This document shows positions 8,782 to 15,748 of a stretch of 64,000 nt of DNA, piece by piece. This stretch comes from Methylibium petroleiphilum PM1 (GTDB lineage: Bacteria > Pseudomonadota > Gammaproteobacteria > Burkholderiales > Burkholderiaceae_C), in NCBI RefSeq assembly GCF_000015725.1, contig NC_008825.1, forward strand, positions 1,612,001 through 1,676,000. The letters are read 5' to 3'. A program made the translations under genes and the position numbers. Position 1 is the stretch's first letter, and each line of letters opens with the position of its first letter. The notes below the pieces were generated by a model. The model ran no database searches. It was not told the DNA's origin and was given only the letters and a program-made list of their open reading frames with translations.

Positions 8782-8800
8782 GATAAATGAGTTGCTTATC
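8782..8800. promoter_or_regulatory. Inverted repeat in the divergent TSUP/patatin promoter region
   Basis: GATAA and TTATC arms are separated by nine bases in an AT-rich patch, within an otherwise GC-rich stretch, 75 bases upstream of the sulfate operon. The T-N11-A layout matches the general form of LysR-type regulator sites, so it is a candidate site for a CysB-like activator. No clear -35/-10 pair could be fixed beside it. Confidence 0.35.
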
Positions 8801-8820
8801 CGCCAGAGGAATAAAGAATC

Positions 8821-9765
8821 TTGGGTCGAGCCGTTTTGATGTCTGACAACTTTCCTGTCTCGCACCGGCGGCGCTGCCTGCTTGCCGGCGCGGGCGGGTT
8901 GCTGGCGTTGGCCAGCTGCTCGACGACGGCGCCGCCCGCCACGGCTCCCGCGCCGCCAGTGGCGGCTGCGCCGTTGCCGCCGCTCCGGCCGCCGCGCATC
9001 GGCCTCGCGCTGGGCGGCGGCGCCGCCCGCGGCTTCGCCCACATCGGCGTGATCCAGGTGCTGGAGGAGCAGGGGATCCGGCCCGACCTCGTGGTCGGTA
9101 CCTCGGCCGGCAGCTTGGTGGCGGCCCTGTGGGCGGCCGGCCACAGCGGCGCCGAACTCGGCGCGCTGGCCGAGAGCATGGACGAATCGGCCTTGACCGA
9201 CTGGATGTATCCGGGGCGCGGCCTGCTGCGCGGTGAGGGCTTGGCGCGCTACGTGCGCGAGCACACCGACGGCCGGCAGATCGAGGCCATGAAGCTGCCG
9301 CTCGGCATCGTCGCCACCGATCTGGCAAGCGGCGAAGCCATCCTGTTCCAGCGCGGCGACCCGGGTGTCGCGGTGCGGGCGTCGAGCGCGGTGCCGGCGG
9401 TGTTCCAGCCGGTCCGGATCGGTGCCCGCGAATACGTCGATGGCGGCCTGGTCGCGCCGGTGCCGGTGCAGTTCGCCCGGCAGATGGGGGCCGAACTGGT
9501 CATCGCGGTGGACATCTCTGCAGCCACCGAGGGCCAGCCGACCGGCGACGCCCTCAAGATGTTGCTGCAGACCTTTGCGATCATGGGCCGCAATCTTGGC
9601 CAGTACCAGTTGCGCGAGGCGGACGTCGTGATGCGCCCCAAGCTGCAGGGCGTGTCCGGTGCCGATTTCGGTGCCCGCCGGCTGTCGGTGCTGGCCGGAC
9701 GCGAGGCCGCGCTGACGACGCTGGCCGATCTGCGCACCCGCATCGCGGCCAAGACGCACCGCTGA
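8821..9765 (+). CDS. Patatin-like phospholipase, probable lipoprotein
   Basis: A serine acylhydrolase of the patatin family (RssA/YlbK-like), 314 residues if begun at TTG 8821 or 308 from ATG 8839. The TTG is preferred weakly because AGAGGA sits ten bases before it, while no ribosome site precedes the ATG. The nucleophile elbow GTSAG (after the oxyanion loop GGGAARG) and the partner DGG (near residue 208) form the Ser-Asp dyad. The N-terminus has a basic RRR stretch, a hydrophobic core and a lipobox LASC, so it should be lipid-anchored to the membrane, followed by a proline/alanine-rich linker. Substrate is unknown. It stands alone, divergent from the sulfate operon. Confidence 0.88.
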   Translation: MGRAVLMSDNFPVSHRRRCLLAGAGGLLALASCSTTAPPATAPAPPVAAAPLPPLRPPRIGLALGGGAARGFAHIGVIQVLEEQGIRPDLVVGTSAGSLVAALWAAGHSGAELGALAESMDESALTDWMYPGRGLLRGEGLARYVREHTDGRQIEAMKLPLGIVATDLASGEAILFQRGDPGVAVRASSAVPAVFQPVRIGAREYVDGGLVAPVPVQFARQMGAELVIAVDISAATEGQPTGDALKMLLQTFAIMGRNLGQYQLREADVVMRPKLQGVSGADFGARRLSVLAGREAALTTLADLRTRIAAKTHR

Positions 9766-9790
9766 CGCGACGAAGGAAAGTTGCCGCACC

Positions 9791-9821
9791 AATAAAAACG
9801 GCCCGGAGCAAGTCCGGGCCG
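9791..9821 (-). terminator. Rho-independent terminator downstream of the phasin gene
   Basis: Stem CGGCCCGGA/TCCGGGCCG (9799-9807 with 9813-9821) with a five-base loop; the T-rich tail is on the minus strand (9791-9798), so it serves transcripts coming from the phasin gene. The 170 bases between it and the phasin stop contain a second, weaker hairpin (CGCCAC/GTGGCG near 9941-9961) but no recognisable gene. On the plus strand it lacks a T run, though the hairpin may still help end the patatin transcript. Confidence 0.8.
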
Positions 9822-9995
9822 AAAGGTACCTGGAACCGATGTTCGCAAGGGTACCGAGGAGACAACCTAACGGTCAGACGCCACGGGCAGCGCGGCGTCT
9901 CACACCCATCAGATGGAGGGCAGTCTCACAAGTTCAATACGCCACGCAAAGAAAGTGGCGTCTGCCGGGCGGACGCGCCACCCGGCCCAGTCAGA

Positions 9996-10541
9996 TCAGC
10001 GGCGCGCCTTGGTGGCGGCAGCGGTGGCCTTGACGGCGTTGGTGTTCAGCGCCTGGAAGTTGGCTTCGGCCACGTCCTGGGCTTGCTTGGCGGCCTTCGT
10101 CACGCTCTCGAGCGCGTTGTTGGCAGCGGCGACGGCCGACTTCACCAGCGCGGCGGCATTCTCGGTGCCGGCCGGGGCGTTCTTGATCGCGGTGTCGACC
10201 ACGGCCAGGAAGCTCTTTTGCGCTTCGCTGATCTTGCCTTCGGCGATCTTGCTCACTTCGGCGTTGGTGCCCGAGGCGATGTCGTACAGGTGGCGGCTGT
10301 AGGCTGCGGCCTTTTCGGCGGCGGGCTGCAGCAGGTTGGCTTGCAGCGCCAGCAGTTCTTGCGCGTCCTTGGCCGACAGGGTGGCCTTGGCGTGCTCGGC
10401 GACTTCACCGAGGCCGGACTTCGCGACTTGCAGGTTCAGCTCGACGAGCTTCTCGACGCCTTCGAAGGCCTTGTTGGTGAGACCGAACAGGGTCTCGAGG
10501 TTGGCCTTGTGTGCAGCGATGATTTGTTCGGCGGTCAGCAT
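9996..10541 (-). CDS. phaP: Phasin family protein (PHA granule surface)
   Basis: A 181-residue, alanine- and lysine-rich, largely helical protein typical of PhaP phasins, which coat polyhydroxyalkanoate granules and control their size and number. The start [20 protein letters not shown] is a standard phasin N-terminus. GGAG lies about eleven bases upstream. A strong sigma-70 promoter precedes it, in keeping with very high expression under storage conditions. No PHA synthase is in the window; a thiolase at 44.2 kb could feed the same pathway. Confidence 0.93.
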   Translation of the reverse strand: MLTAEQIIAAHKANLETLFGLTNKAFEGVEKLVELNLQVAKSGLGEVAEHAKATLSAKDAQELLALQANLLQPAAEKAAAYSRHLYDIASGTNAEVSKIAEGKISEAQKSFLAVVDTAIKNAPAGTENAAALVKSAVAAANNALESVTKAAKQAQDVAEANFQALNTNAVKATAAATKARR

Positions 10542-10592
10542 GTGGAGGTCTCCAGAGGTTGCGGGTCAGTGGGGCTGCAACGTTTGGTGCAC

Positions 10593-10658
10593 TGCAGCAT
10601 AGGATGAAGTATACGAGTGCAGCCGCCGCTTTCAAGTCTTTTTTGTTGCGTTGCAGCA
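10593..10658 (-). promoter_or_regulatory. Phasin promoter with two flanking TGCAGCA repeats
   Basis: On the minus strand, TTGAAA (10635-10630) and TATACT (10613-10608) are 16 bases apart, a near-consensus sigma-70 promoter with a start expected near 10601. Two copies of TGCAGCA (plus-strand reading, 10593-10599 and 10652-10658) flank it, one just at the start point and one upstream of -35. TGC-rich sites of this kind are bound by the PHA-responsive repressor PhaR in related bacteria, so these are candidate PhaR operators. Confidence 0.65.
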
Positions 10659-10739
10659 ATTTAGTTGCCGACCCCTAGAAGGGCCTCGGGACAGGCGTGC
10701 GGGCGGCCGTGCAGAACGCGCGACACAATCCGCGCTCCC

Positions 10740-11714
10740 ATGCACGCCTACTACAGCGACCACTACGTCCTGCCGCTGCCGGCGGGCCATCGTTTCCCGA
10801 TGGCGAAGTACCGGATGCTGCGGGACCGGCTGGCCGCCGAACTGCCGGCGTTGCGGCTGGTCGAGGCGCCGGCTGCCAGCGACGGCGAGCTCGCGCTGGC
10901 GCACGAGCCGGCGTGGGTGAACGCGGTGCTGGACGGCACGCTGAGCGCCACGCAGCAGCGAGAGATCGGTTTTCCCTGGTCGGAGGCGATGGTCGAGCGC
11001 TCTCGCCGCTCGGTGGGGGCGACGATCGCTGCCGCGCGCCGCGCGCTGGACGAGGGCGTGGCGGCCAATCTGGCGGGCGGCACCCACCACGCGTCGGCCG
11101 ACAAGGGATCGGGCTATTGCGTCTTCAACGACATTGCCGTGGCCGCACGGCTGATGCAGGCCGAGTGGCACCGGGCGCGGCGCACGTTGCTGCGGGTCGC
11201 CGTGATCGACCTCGACGTGCACCAGGGCAACGGCACCGCGGCGATCTTCCGCGACGACCCGACCGTCTTCACGCTCTCGCTGCACGGCGAGAAGAACTTT
11301 CCCTTCCGCAAGGAGGCGAGCGACCTCGACGTCGAACTGCCCGATGGCTGCCGCGATGCGGCTTATCTGGCGGCGCTGGACGGAGCGCTCGCCACCTTGT
11401 GGGCGCGGCACAGCGACGCGCCGCCCGGCCTGGTGTTCTACCTGGCCGGCGCCGATCCGCACGAAGGCGACCGGCTGGGCCGCCTGCGGCTCAGCGCGGC
11501 GGGGCTGGCCGAGCGGGACCGGCGCGTGTTCGCCGCCTGCGCCGAGCGCGGCATCCCGGTGGTCATGACGATGGGGGGCGGCTACGGCGTGAACATCGAC
11601 GACACCGTGACGGTCCAGCTGGCGAGCTACCGCGAGGCGCTTGCCGGCTGGTCGGCCTGGCGGGCACGGGCGGTGGTCACTGCGGACGGGACGGCCGCCG
11701 CCGGCCTCCGATAA
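10740..11714 (+). CDS. Histone-deacetylase-family deacetylase (class II/AcuC-like)
   Basis: A 324-residue zinc-dependent deacetylase of the HDAC/acetoin-utilisation/acetylpolyamine amidohydrolase superfamily. Catalytic motifs are visible: [19 protein letters not shown] (the tandem histidines near residue 120), the metal site [13 protein letters not shown] near residue 155 and the third ligand in [13 protein letters not shown]. The bacterial substrate is unknown; acetylated polyamines or proteins are possible. It opens a tight plus-strand row, with its TAA stop sharing a base with the ATG of the thioesterase. A CACAAT box ends ten bases before the ATG, leaving no room for a ribosome site. Confidence 0.93.
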   Translation: MHAYYSDHYVLPLPAGHRFPMAKYRMLRDRLAAELPALRLVEAPAASDGELALAHEPAWVNAVLDGTLSATQQREIGFPWSEAMVERSRRSVGATIAAARRALDEGVAANLAGGTHHASADKGSGYCVFNDIAVAARLMQAEWHRARRTLLRVAVIDLDVHQGNGTAAIFRDDPTVFTLSLHGEKNFPFRKEASDLDVELPDGCRDAAYLAALDGALATLWARHSDAPPGLVFYLAGADPHEGDRLGRLRLSAAGLAERDRRVFAACAERGIPVVMTMGGGYGVNIDDTVTVQLASYREALAGWSAWRARAVVTADGTAAAGLR

Positions 11715-12175
11715 TGGATCGCATGTCCGAGACCCCGCCGCCTCCCGACCGACCTGCACCGCGACCGCGCGGCGACTTCCGCTGCTTCCGCGCCATCGCC
11801 ACGCGCTGGATGGACAACGACGTCTACGGCCACGTCAACAACGTCGTCTACTACAGCTACTTCGATACGGCGGTGAACGGCTACCTGATCGACGCCGGGG
11901 TGCTGGACATTCACGCCGGGCCGGTGATCGGCCTGGTGGTCGAGACGCAATGCCGCTACTTCGCGCCGCTGGCCTTCCCGCAGCCGATCGAGGCCGGACT
12001 GCGCGTCGCGAGCCTGGGCCGCTCCAGCGTGCGCTATGAGGTCGGGCTGTTCGCCCACGGCGACGTGACGAGCGCCGCGCACGGCCACTTCGTGCATGTC
12101 TACGTGGACCGCGCGACGCGCCGCCCGGTCGACTTGCCGGCGGCGCTGCGACAGGCGCTGGAAGCGCTGCAGTGA
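11714..12175 (+). CDS. Acyl-CoA thioesterase, hotdog fold (4HBT family)
   Basis: A 153-residue single hotdog domain. The active-site stretch [20 protein letters not shown], with the catalytic aspartate and the HVNN signature, places it in the 4-hydroxybenzoyl-CoA thioesterase/YbgC-like family. The first twenty residues are proline-rich and not conserved. The ATG overlaps the deacetylase stop by one base, so the two proteins are co-translated. It probably hydrolyses a short or branched acyl-CoA; the substrate is not known. Confidence 0.9.
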   Translation: MDRMSETPPPPDRPAPRPRGDFRCFRAIATRWMDNDVYGHVNNVVYYSYFDTAVNGYLIDAGVLDIHAGPVIGLVVETQCRYFAPLAFPQPIEAGLRVASLGRSSVRYEVGLFAHGDVTSAAHGHFVHVYVDRATRRPVDLPAALRQALEALQ

Positions 12176-12203
12176 CGGGGACGCGACGGCGAAGGAGGGC
12201 CGC

Positions 12204-13145
12204 ATGACCGGGCGGTCGACGGCGGTCCTGCCGGTGTTCGACGCCGAGGCCACTGCGGCGCTGCTGCCGGCGGCTCCGCTGGTCGATGCCGTCGCCGATG
12301 CCATGCGCGCCCGGCGGGCGGGGCGGCTGGCAGCACCCGAGCGCGGCGTCCTGCCGCTGCCGGAGGGTGGCCGCTACCTGGTCATGCCGGCCGCCGACGA
12401 GCACCTGGCTCTCACGAAGTCGCTCACCGTCCATCCGGGCCGGGCCGCGCACGGCCTGCCGACGATCCAGGGGCAGGTGCTGGTGGCCGACGCACGCGAC
12501 GGCCGGCCGCTGATGCTGCTGGACGCCCCGACGCTCACCGCGCGCCGCACCGCCGCCGTCACGGCGCTCGGCCTGCGCGTACTCTCGACCGCGCCGGTCC
12601 GGTCGGTGGCCTTGCTGGGCACCGGCGCGCAGGCGCTGGCGCACGCGCGCGTGCTGGCTGAACTGGGCGAGGTGAGGGCGCTGCATGTCGTGGGCCGGAC
12701 GACGGCGCAGGCCGACGCGTTCGCTGAGCGGCTGGCGGCCGAACTGGGCAGCGTCGAGCTCACGGCACATGGCCATCTTGCCGACGCCCTCCGTACAGCG
12801 CAGGCCGTCGTGACACTGACCACGAGCCTGCGGCCGGTCTTGCCGGACCAACAGCCCGCCGGCCTGCTGGTGGTCGGCGTCGGGGCTTTCACGCCGCAAA
12901 TGGCCGAGTTGCCGCCAGCGCTGCTGCGGGCGCGCCGCGTCGTCGTCGATGCGCTCGACGGCGCACGCCACGAAGCCGGCGACCTGATCCAGGCGGCAGT
13001 GGTCTGGTCCGGCGTCACCGAACTCGTCGACCATCTCGATGCCCGGCCGGAAGGTGGCGCTGCGCCGGTGTTCAAGACCGTCGGCCATGCCGCCTGGGAT
13101 CTGGCGGCCGCCCACGTCGCGCAGCGTATGCTCACAACTTCCTGA
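12204..13145 (+). CDS. Ornithine cyclodeaminase/mu-crystallin family imino-acid reductase
   Basis: A 313-residue NAD(P)-dependent protein of the OCD/mu-crystallin family; close relatives are called delta-1-pyrroline-2-carboxylate reductase. It has the Rossmann motif LLGTGAQALAH near residue 130 and the conserved DAPTLTARRTAA stretch before it, which includes residues that bind the substrate carboxylate. A strong GAAGGAGG ribosome site precedes the ATG. It lies 28 bases after the thioesterase and 14 bases before the antiporter, so it is likely in the same transcript. The enzyme may act on proline, ornithine or lysine breakdown products; a choice cannot be made here. Confidence 0.87.
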   Translation: MTGRSTAVLPVFDAEATAALLPAAPLVDAVADAMRARRAGRLAAPERGVLPLPEGGRYLVMPAADEHLALTKSLTVHPGRAAHGLPTIQGQVLVADARDGRPLMLLDAPTLTARRTAAVTALGLRVLSTAPVRSVALLGTGAQALAHARVLAELGEVRALHVVGRTTAQADAFAERLAAELGSVELTAHGHLADALRTAQAVVTLTTSLRPVLPDQQPAGLLVVGVGAFTPQMAELPPALLRARRVVVDALDGARHEAGDLIQAAVVWSGVTELVDHLDARPEGGAAPVFKTVGHAAWDLAAAHVAQRMLTTS

Positions 13146-13159
13146 CAACTGATATATCA

Positions 13160-14596
13160 ATGCTGACCGTCGCACTCCACCCCCGCCGCGCCGCGCGATG
13201 GCATTTCATTCTGCTGGCGTTGGTCGGTTGCCTGCCCACCGTCGCGGGGGCGGCCGAGATCGACGGCAGTGCCCTCGGCGTGGTCTGGGCGGTCCCGTTC
13301 GCAGGCATCCTGCTGTCCATCGCCCTGATGCCGCTGCTGGTGCCCGCCTTCTGGCACCACCACTACGGCAAGGTCGCACTCGGCTGGGCGGCGGCCTTCA
13401 TGCTGCCGTTCGGCGCGCTGTTCGGCGCCGGCGCCGCCGCTGCGGCATTGGTCCATGCGGCGCTGGCGGAATACATCCCGTTCATCATCCTGCTGACCGC
13501 GCTGTTCACGGTGGCCGGTGGCATCCACATCCGCGGGAACTTCCACGGCAGCCCGGGCTTCAACGTGGTGCTGATGGCGATCGGCGCGGTGCTGGCGAGC
13601 TTCATGGGCACCACCGGGGCGTCGATGCTGCTGATCCGACCGCTGATCCGCGCCAACGACAACCGCCGGCATGCGGCGCATGTCGTCATCTTCTTCATCT
13701 TCATCGTCTCGAACGCAGGCGGTTCGCTGACGCCGCTGGGCGACCCGCCGCTGTTCCTCGGCTTCCTGAAGGGGGTGGACTTCTTCTGGACGGTGAAGCA
13801 CATCTTTCCCGAGACGCTGTTCCTGGTCGGTGCGCTGCTGGCCATCTTCTATGTGATCGACCGCCACTACTACGTGAAGGAAGGTGTGTGCCCGGTCGAC
13901 CCGACGCCCGACACGCCGGGCTTCGCGATCGAGGGCAAGGTCAATCTGCTGCTGCTGGGCGTGGTGGTCGCACTGGTGCTGATGAGCGGCACCTGGCAGC
14001 CGGGCATCGAATTCGCGGTCTTCGGCACCCCGGTCGGCCTGCCGCAACTGGTGCGCGACGTGGCGCTGGTCGGCGTGACGCTGCTGTCACTGAAGCTCAC
14101 GCCGCGCGGCGTGCACGACAGCAACCAGTTCAACTGGGCGCCGATGCTCGAGGTGGGCAAGCTGTTCGCCGGCATCTTCCTGACCATCGCGCCGGTGCTG
14201 GCGATGCTGAAGGCCGGCCCGGCGGGCGTGTTCGCGTCGATCGTCGGGCTCGTCACCGCGCCCGACGGACAGCCGATCCCGGCGATGTACTTCTGGGCGT
14301 CGGGGCTGCTGTCGAGTTTCCTCGACAACGCGCCGACCTACCTGGTGTTCTTCAACCTCGCCGGCGGCGACCCGCAGGTGCTGATGACGACGCTGGCGCC
14401 GGTGCTGGCGGCCATCTCGGCCGGCGCGGTCTTCATGGGCGCGAACAGCTACATCGGAAACGCGCCCAACCTCATGGTCAAGGCGATCGCCGAGGACCGC
14501 GGGCTCCGGATGCCCAGCTTCTTCGGCTACATGGTCTGGAGCTGCGGCATCCTGCTGCCGCTGTTCGCGGTGATGACCTTCATCTGGTTTCTCTAG
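13160..14596 (+). CDS. NhaD-like sodium:proton antiporter (ion transporter superfamily)
   Basis: A 478-residue inner-membrane protein with about a dozen hydrophobic segments and a possible N-terminal signal-like segment ending ...VAGAAE. The segments STLTPLGDPPLFLGF-like (here SLTPLGDPPLFLGFLKGV) and the C-terminal ANSYIGNAPNLMVKA match the ion transporter superfamily to which NhaD and citrate carriers belong; the paired N-x-P/N-A-P motifs mark its discontinuous helices. It most likely exchanges Na+ for H+. It is followed after 12 bases by a hydroxyacid dehydrogenase, but a functional link is not evident. Confidence 0.8.
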   Translation: MLTVALHPRRAARWHFILLALVGCLPTVAGAAEIDGSALGVVWAVPFAGILLSIALMPLLVPAFWHHHYGKVALGWAAAFMLPFGALFGAGAAAAALVHAALAEYIPFIILLTALFTVAGGIHIRGNFHGSPGFNVVLMAIGAVLASFMGTTGASMLLIRPLIRANDNRRHAAHVVIFFIFIVSNAGGSLTPLGDPPLFLGFLKGVDFFWTVKHIFPETLFLVGALLAIFYVIDRHYYVKEGVCPVDPTPDTPGFAIEGKVNLLLLGVVVALVLMSGTWQPGIEFAVFGTPVGLPQLVRDVALVGVTLLSLKLTPRGVHDSNQFNWAPMLEVGKLFAGIFLTIAPVLAMLKAGPAGVFASIVGLVTAPDGQPIPAMYFWASGLLSSFLDNAPTYLVFFNLAGGDPQVLMTTLAPVLAAISAGAVFMGANSYIGNAPNLMVKAIAEDRGLRMPSFFGYMVWSCGILLPLFAVMTFIWFL

Positions 14597-14608
14597 GAGC
14601 AAGAACGC

Positions 14609-15601
14609 ATGGACAAGGTCCTGGTGGCGCGTGCCGCCTTCCCCGACATCGTCGATCGCCTGCGCGCGCACTTCGAGGTCGAGGACAACCCGAGCGACAC
14701 GGTGCTCGACAAGGCACAGCTGATTGCGCGCCTGCAAGGCAAGGCCGGCGCGTTCACCACCGGCAGCGAGCGCATCGACGCCGAGGTGCTGGCGGCCTGC
14801 CCGCAGCTGCGTGCGGTCTGCAACATGGCGGTCGGCTACAACAACATCGACGTGGCCGCCTGCACGGCGCGCGGCGTCATCGTCACCAACACGCCCGACG
14901 TGCTGACCGAGACCACCGCTGACTTCGGCTTCGCGCTGATGATGGCCGCTGCGCGGCGCATCGCGGAATCGGAACACTACCTGCGGCGCGGCGAATGGAC
15001 GAAGTGGCACTACGACCAGCTCGTCGGCTCCGACGTGCATGGCGCCACGCTCGGCATCCTCGGCATGGGCCGCATCGGCCAGGCGATCGCACGGCGCGGC
15101 GCGCTGGGTTTCGGCATGCCGGTGATCTATCACAACCGTTCGCGGCTGGCGCCGGAGATCGAGTCCGCCCTGAACGCGCGCTACGTCGACAAGGCCACGC
15201 TGCTGCGCGAGTCCGATCACCTGGTGCTGGTGCTGCCGTACTCGGCGGCTTCGCACCATGCGATCGGCGCAGTCGAGCTGACGCACATGAAGCCGACCGC
15301 CACGCTCACCAACATCGCGCGCGGCGGCGTGGTGGACGACGCGGCGCTCGCCGAGGCTCTGAAGGCGCGCCGCATCGCCGCGGCCGGGCTCGACGTGTTC
15401 GAGGGCGAACCGAAGCTGAACCCGGCATTGCTGGAACTGCCCAACGTCGTGCTCACGCCGCACATCGCCAGCGCCTCCGTCGCCACGCGCCGCGCGATGG
15501 CGAGCCTGGCGGTCGACAACCTGATCGCGGCGCTGGGCTGCGGGCCGCAGGCTGGTCGTCCGCCGACGCCGGTGAACCCGGAGGTGTTGGCGCCGCGCTG
15601 A
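14609..15601 (+). CDS. D-2-hydroxyacid dehydrogenase (glyoxylate/hydroxypyruvate reductase type)
   Basis: A 330-residue NAD(P)H-dependent reductase. It has the Rossmann motif GMGRIGQAIARR near residue 155, the catalytic arginine in NIARGGVVDD, the glutamate in FEGEP and the histidine in TPHIASAS, all in the standard order. The family members closest in outline reduce glyoxylate, hydroxypyruvate or 2-ketogluconate. AGGAGC lies nine bases before the ATG, overlapping the stop of the antiporter gene, so it is probably co-transcribed. Weak hairpins and then a stronger terminator follow. Confidence 0.92.
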   Translation: MDKVLVARAAFPDIVDRLRAHFEVEDNPSDTVLDKAQLIARLQGKAGAFTTGSERIDAEVLAACPQLRAVCNMAVGYNNIDVAACTARGVIVTNTPDVLTETTADFGFALMMAAARRIAESEHYLRRGEWTKWHYDQLVGSDVHGATLGILGMGRIGQAIARRGALGFGMPVIYHNRSRLAPEIESALNARYVDKATLLRESDHLVLVLPYSAASHHAIGAVELTHMKPTATLTNIARGGVVDDAALAEALKARRIAAAGLDVFEGEPKLNPALLELPNVVLTPHIASASVATRRAMASLAVDNLIAALGCGPQAGRPPTPVNPEVLAPR

Positions 15602-15697
15602 TCGGAATGCCTCGTGCGAGGCCGTCTCGGCGTTTTCCCGCAAATAGAGCGGGAGCTTTTCCCGGTCGTCGACAGCTTGTTGTCAGTTTGAATGATG

Positions 15698-15724
15698 GAC
15701 GCGCCTGAGAGCGCGTCTTTCCTC
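15698..15724 (+). terminator. Terminator-like hairpin between the dehydrogenase and the TonB receptor
   Basis: Stem GACGCGC/GCGCGTC (15698-15704 with 15711-15717), six-base loop, then TTTCCTC. It closes the preceding operon, but lies only 25 bases before the receptor ATG, so it could also act in the receptor's leader. A weaker hairpin, CCCGC/GCGGG followed by AGCTTTT, is at 15637-15660. Confidence 0.6.
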
Positions 15725-15748
15725 ATTCTGACTTTCACGGATTCGACG

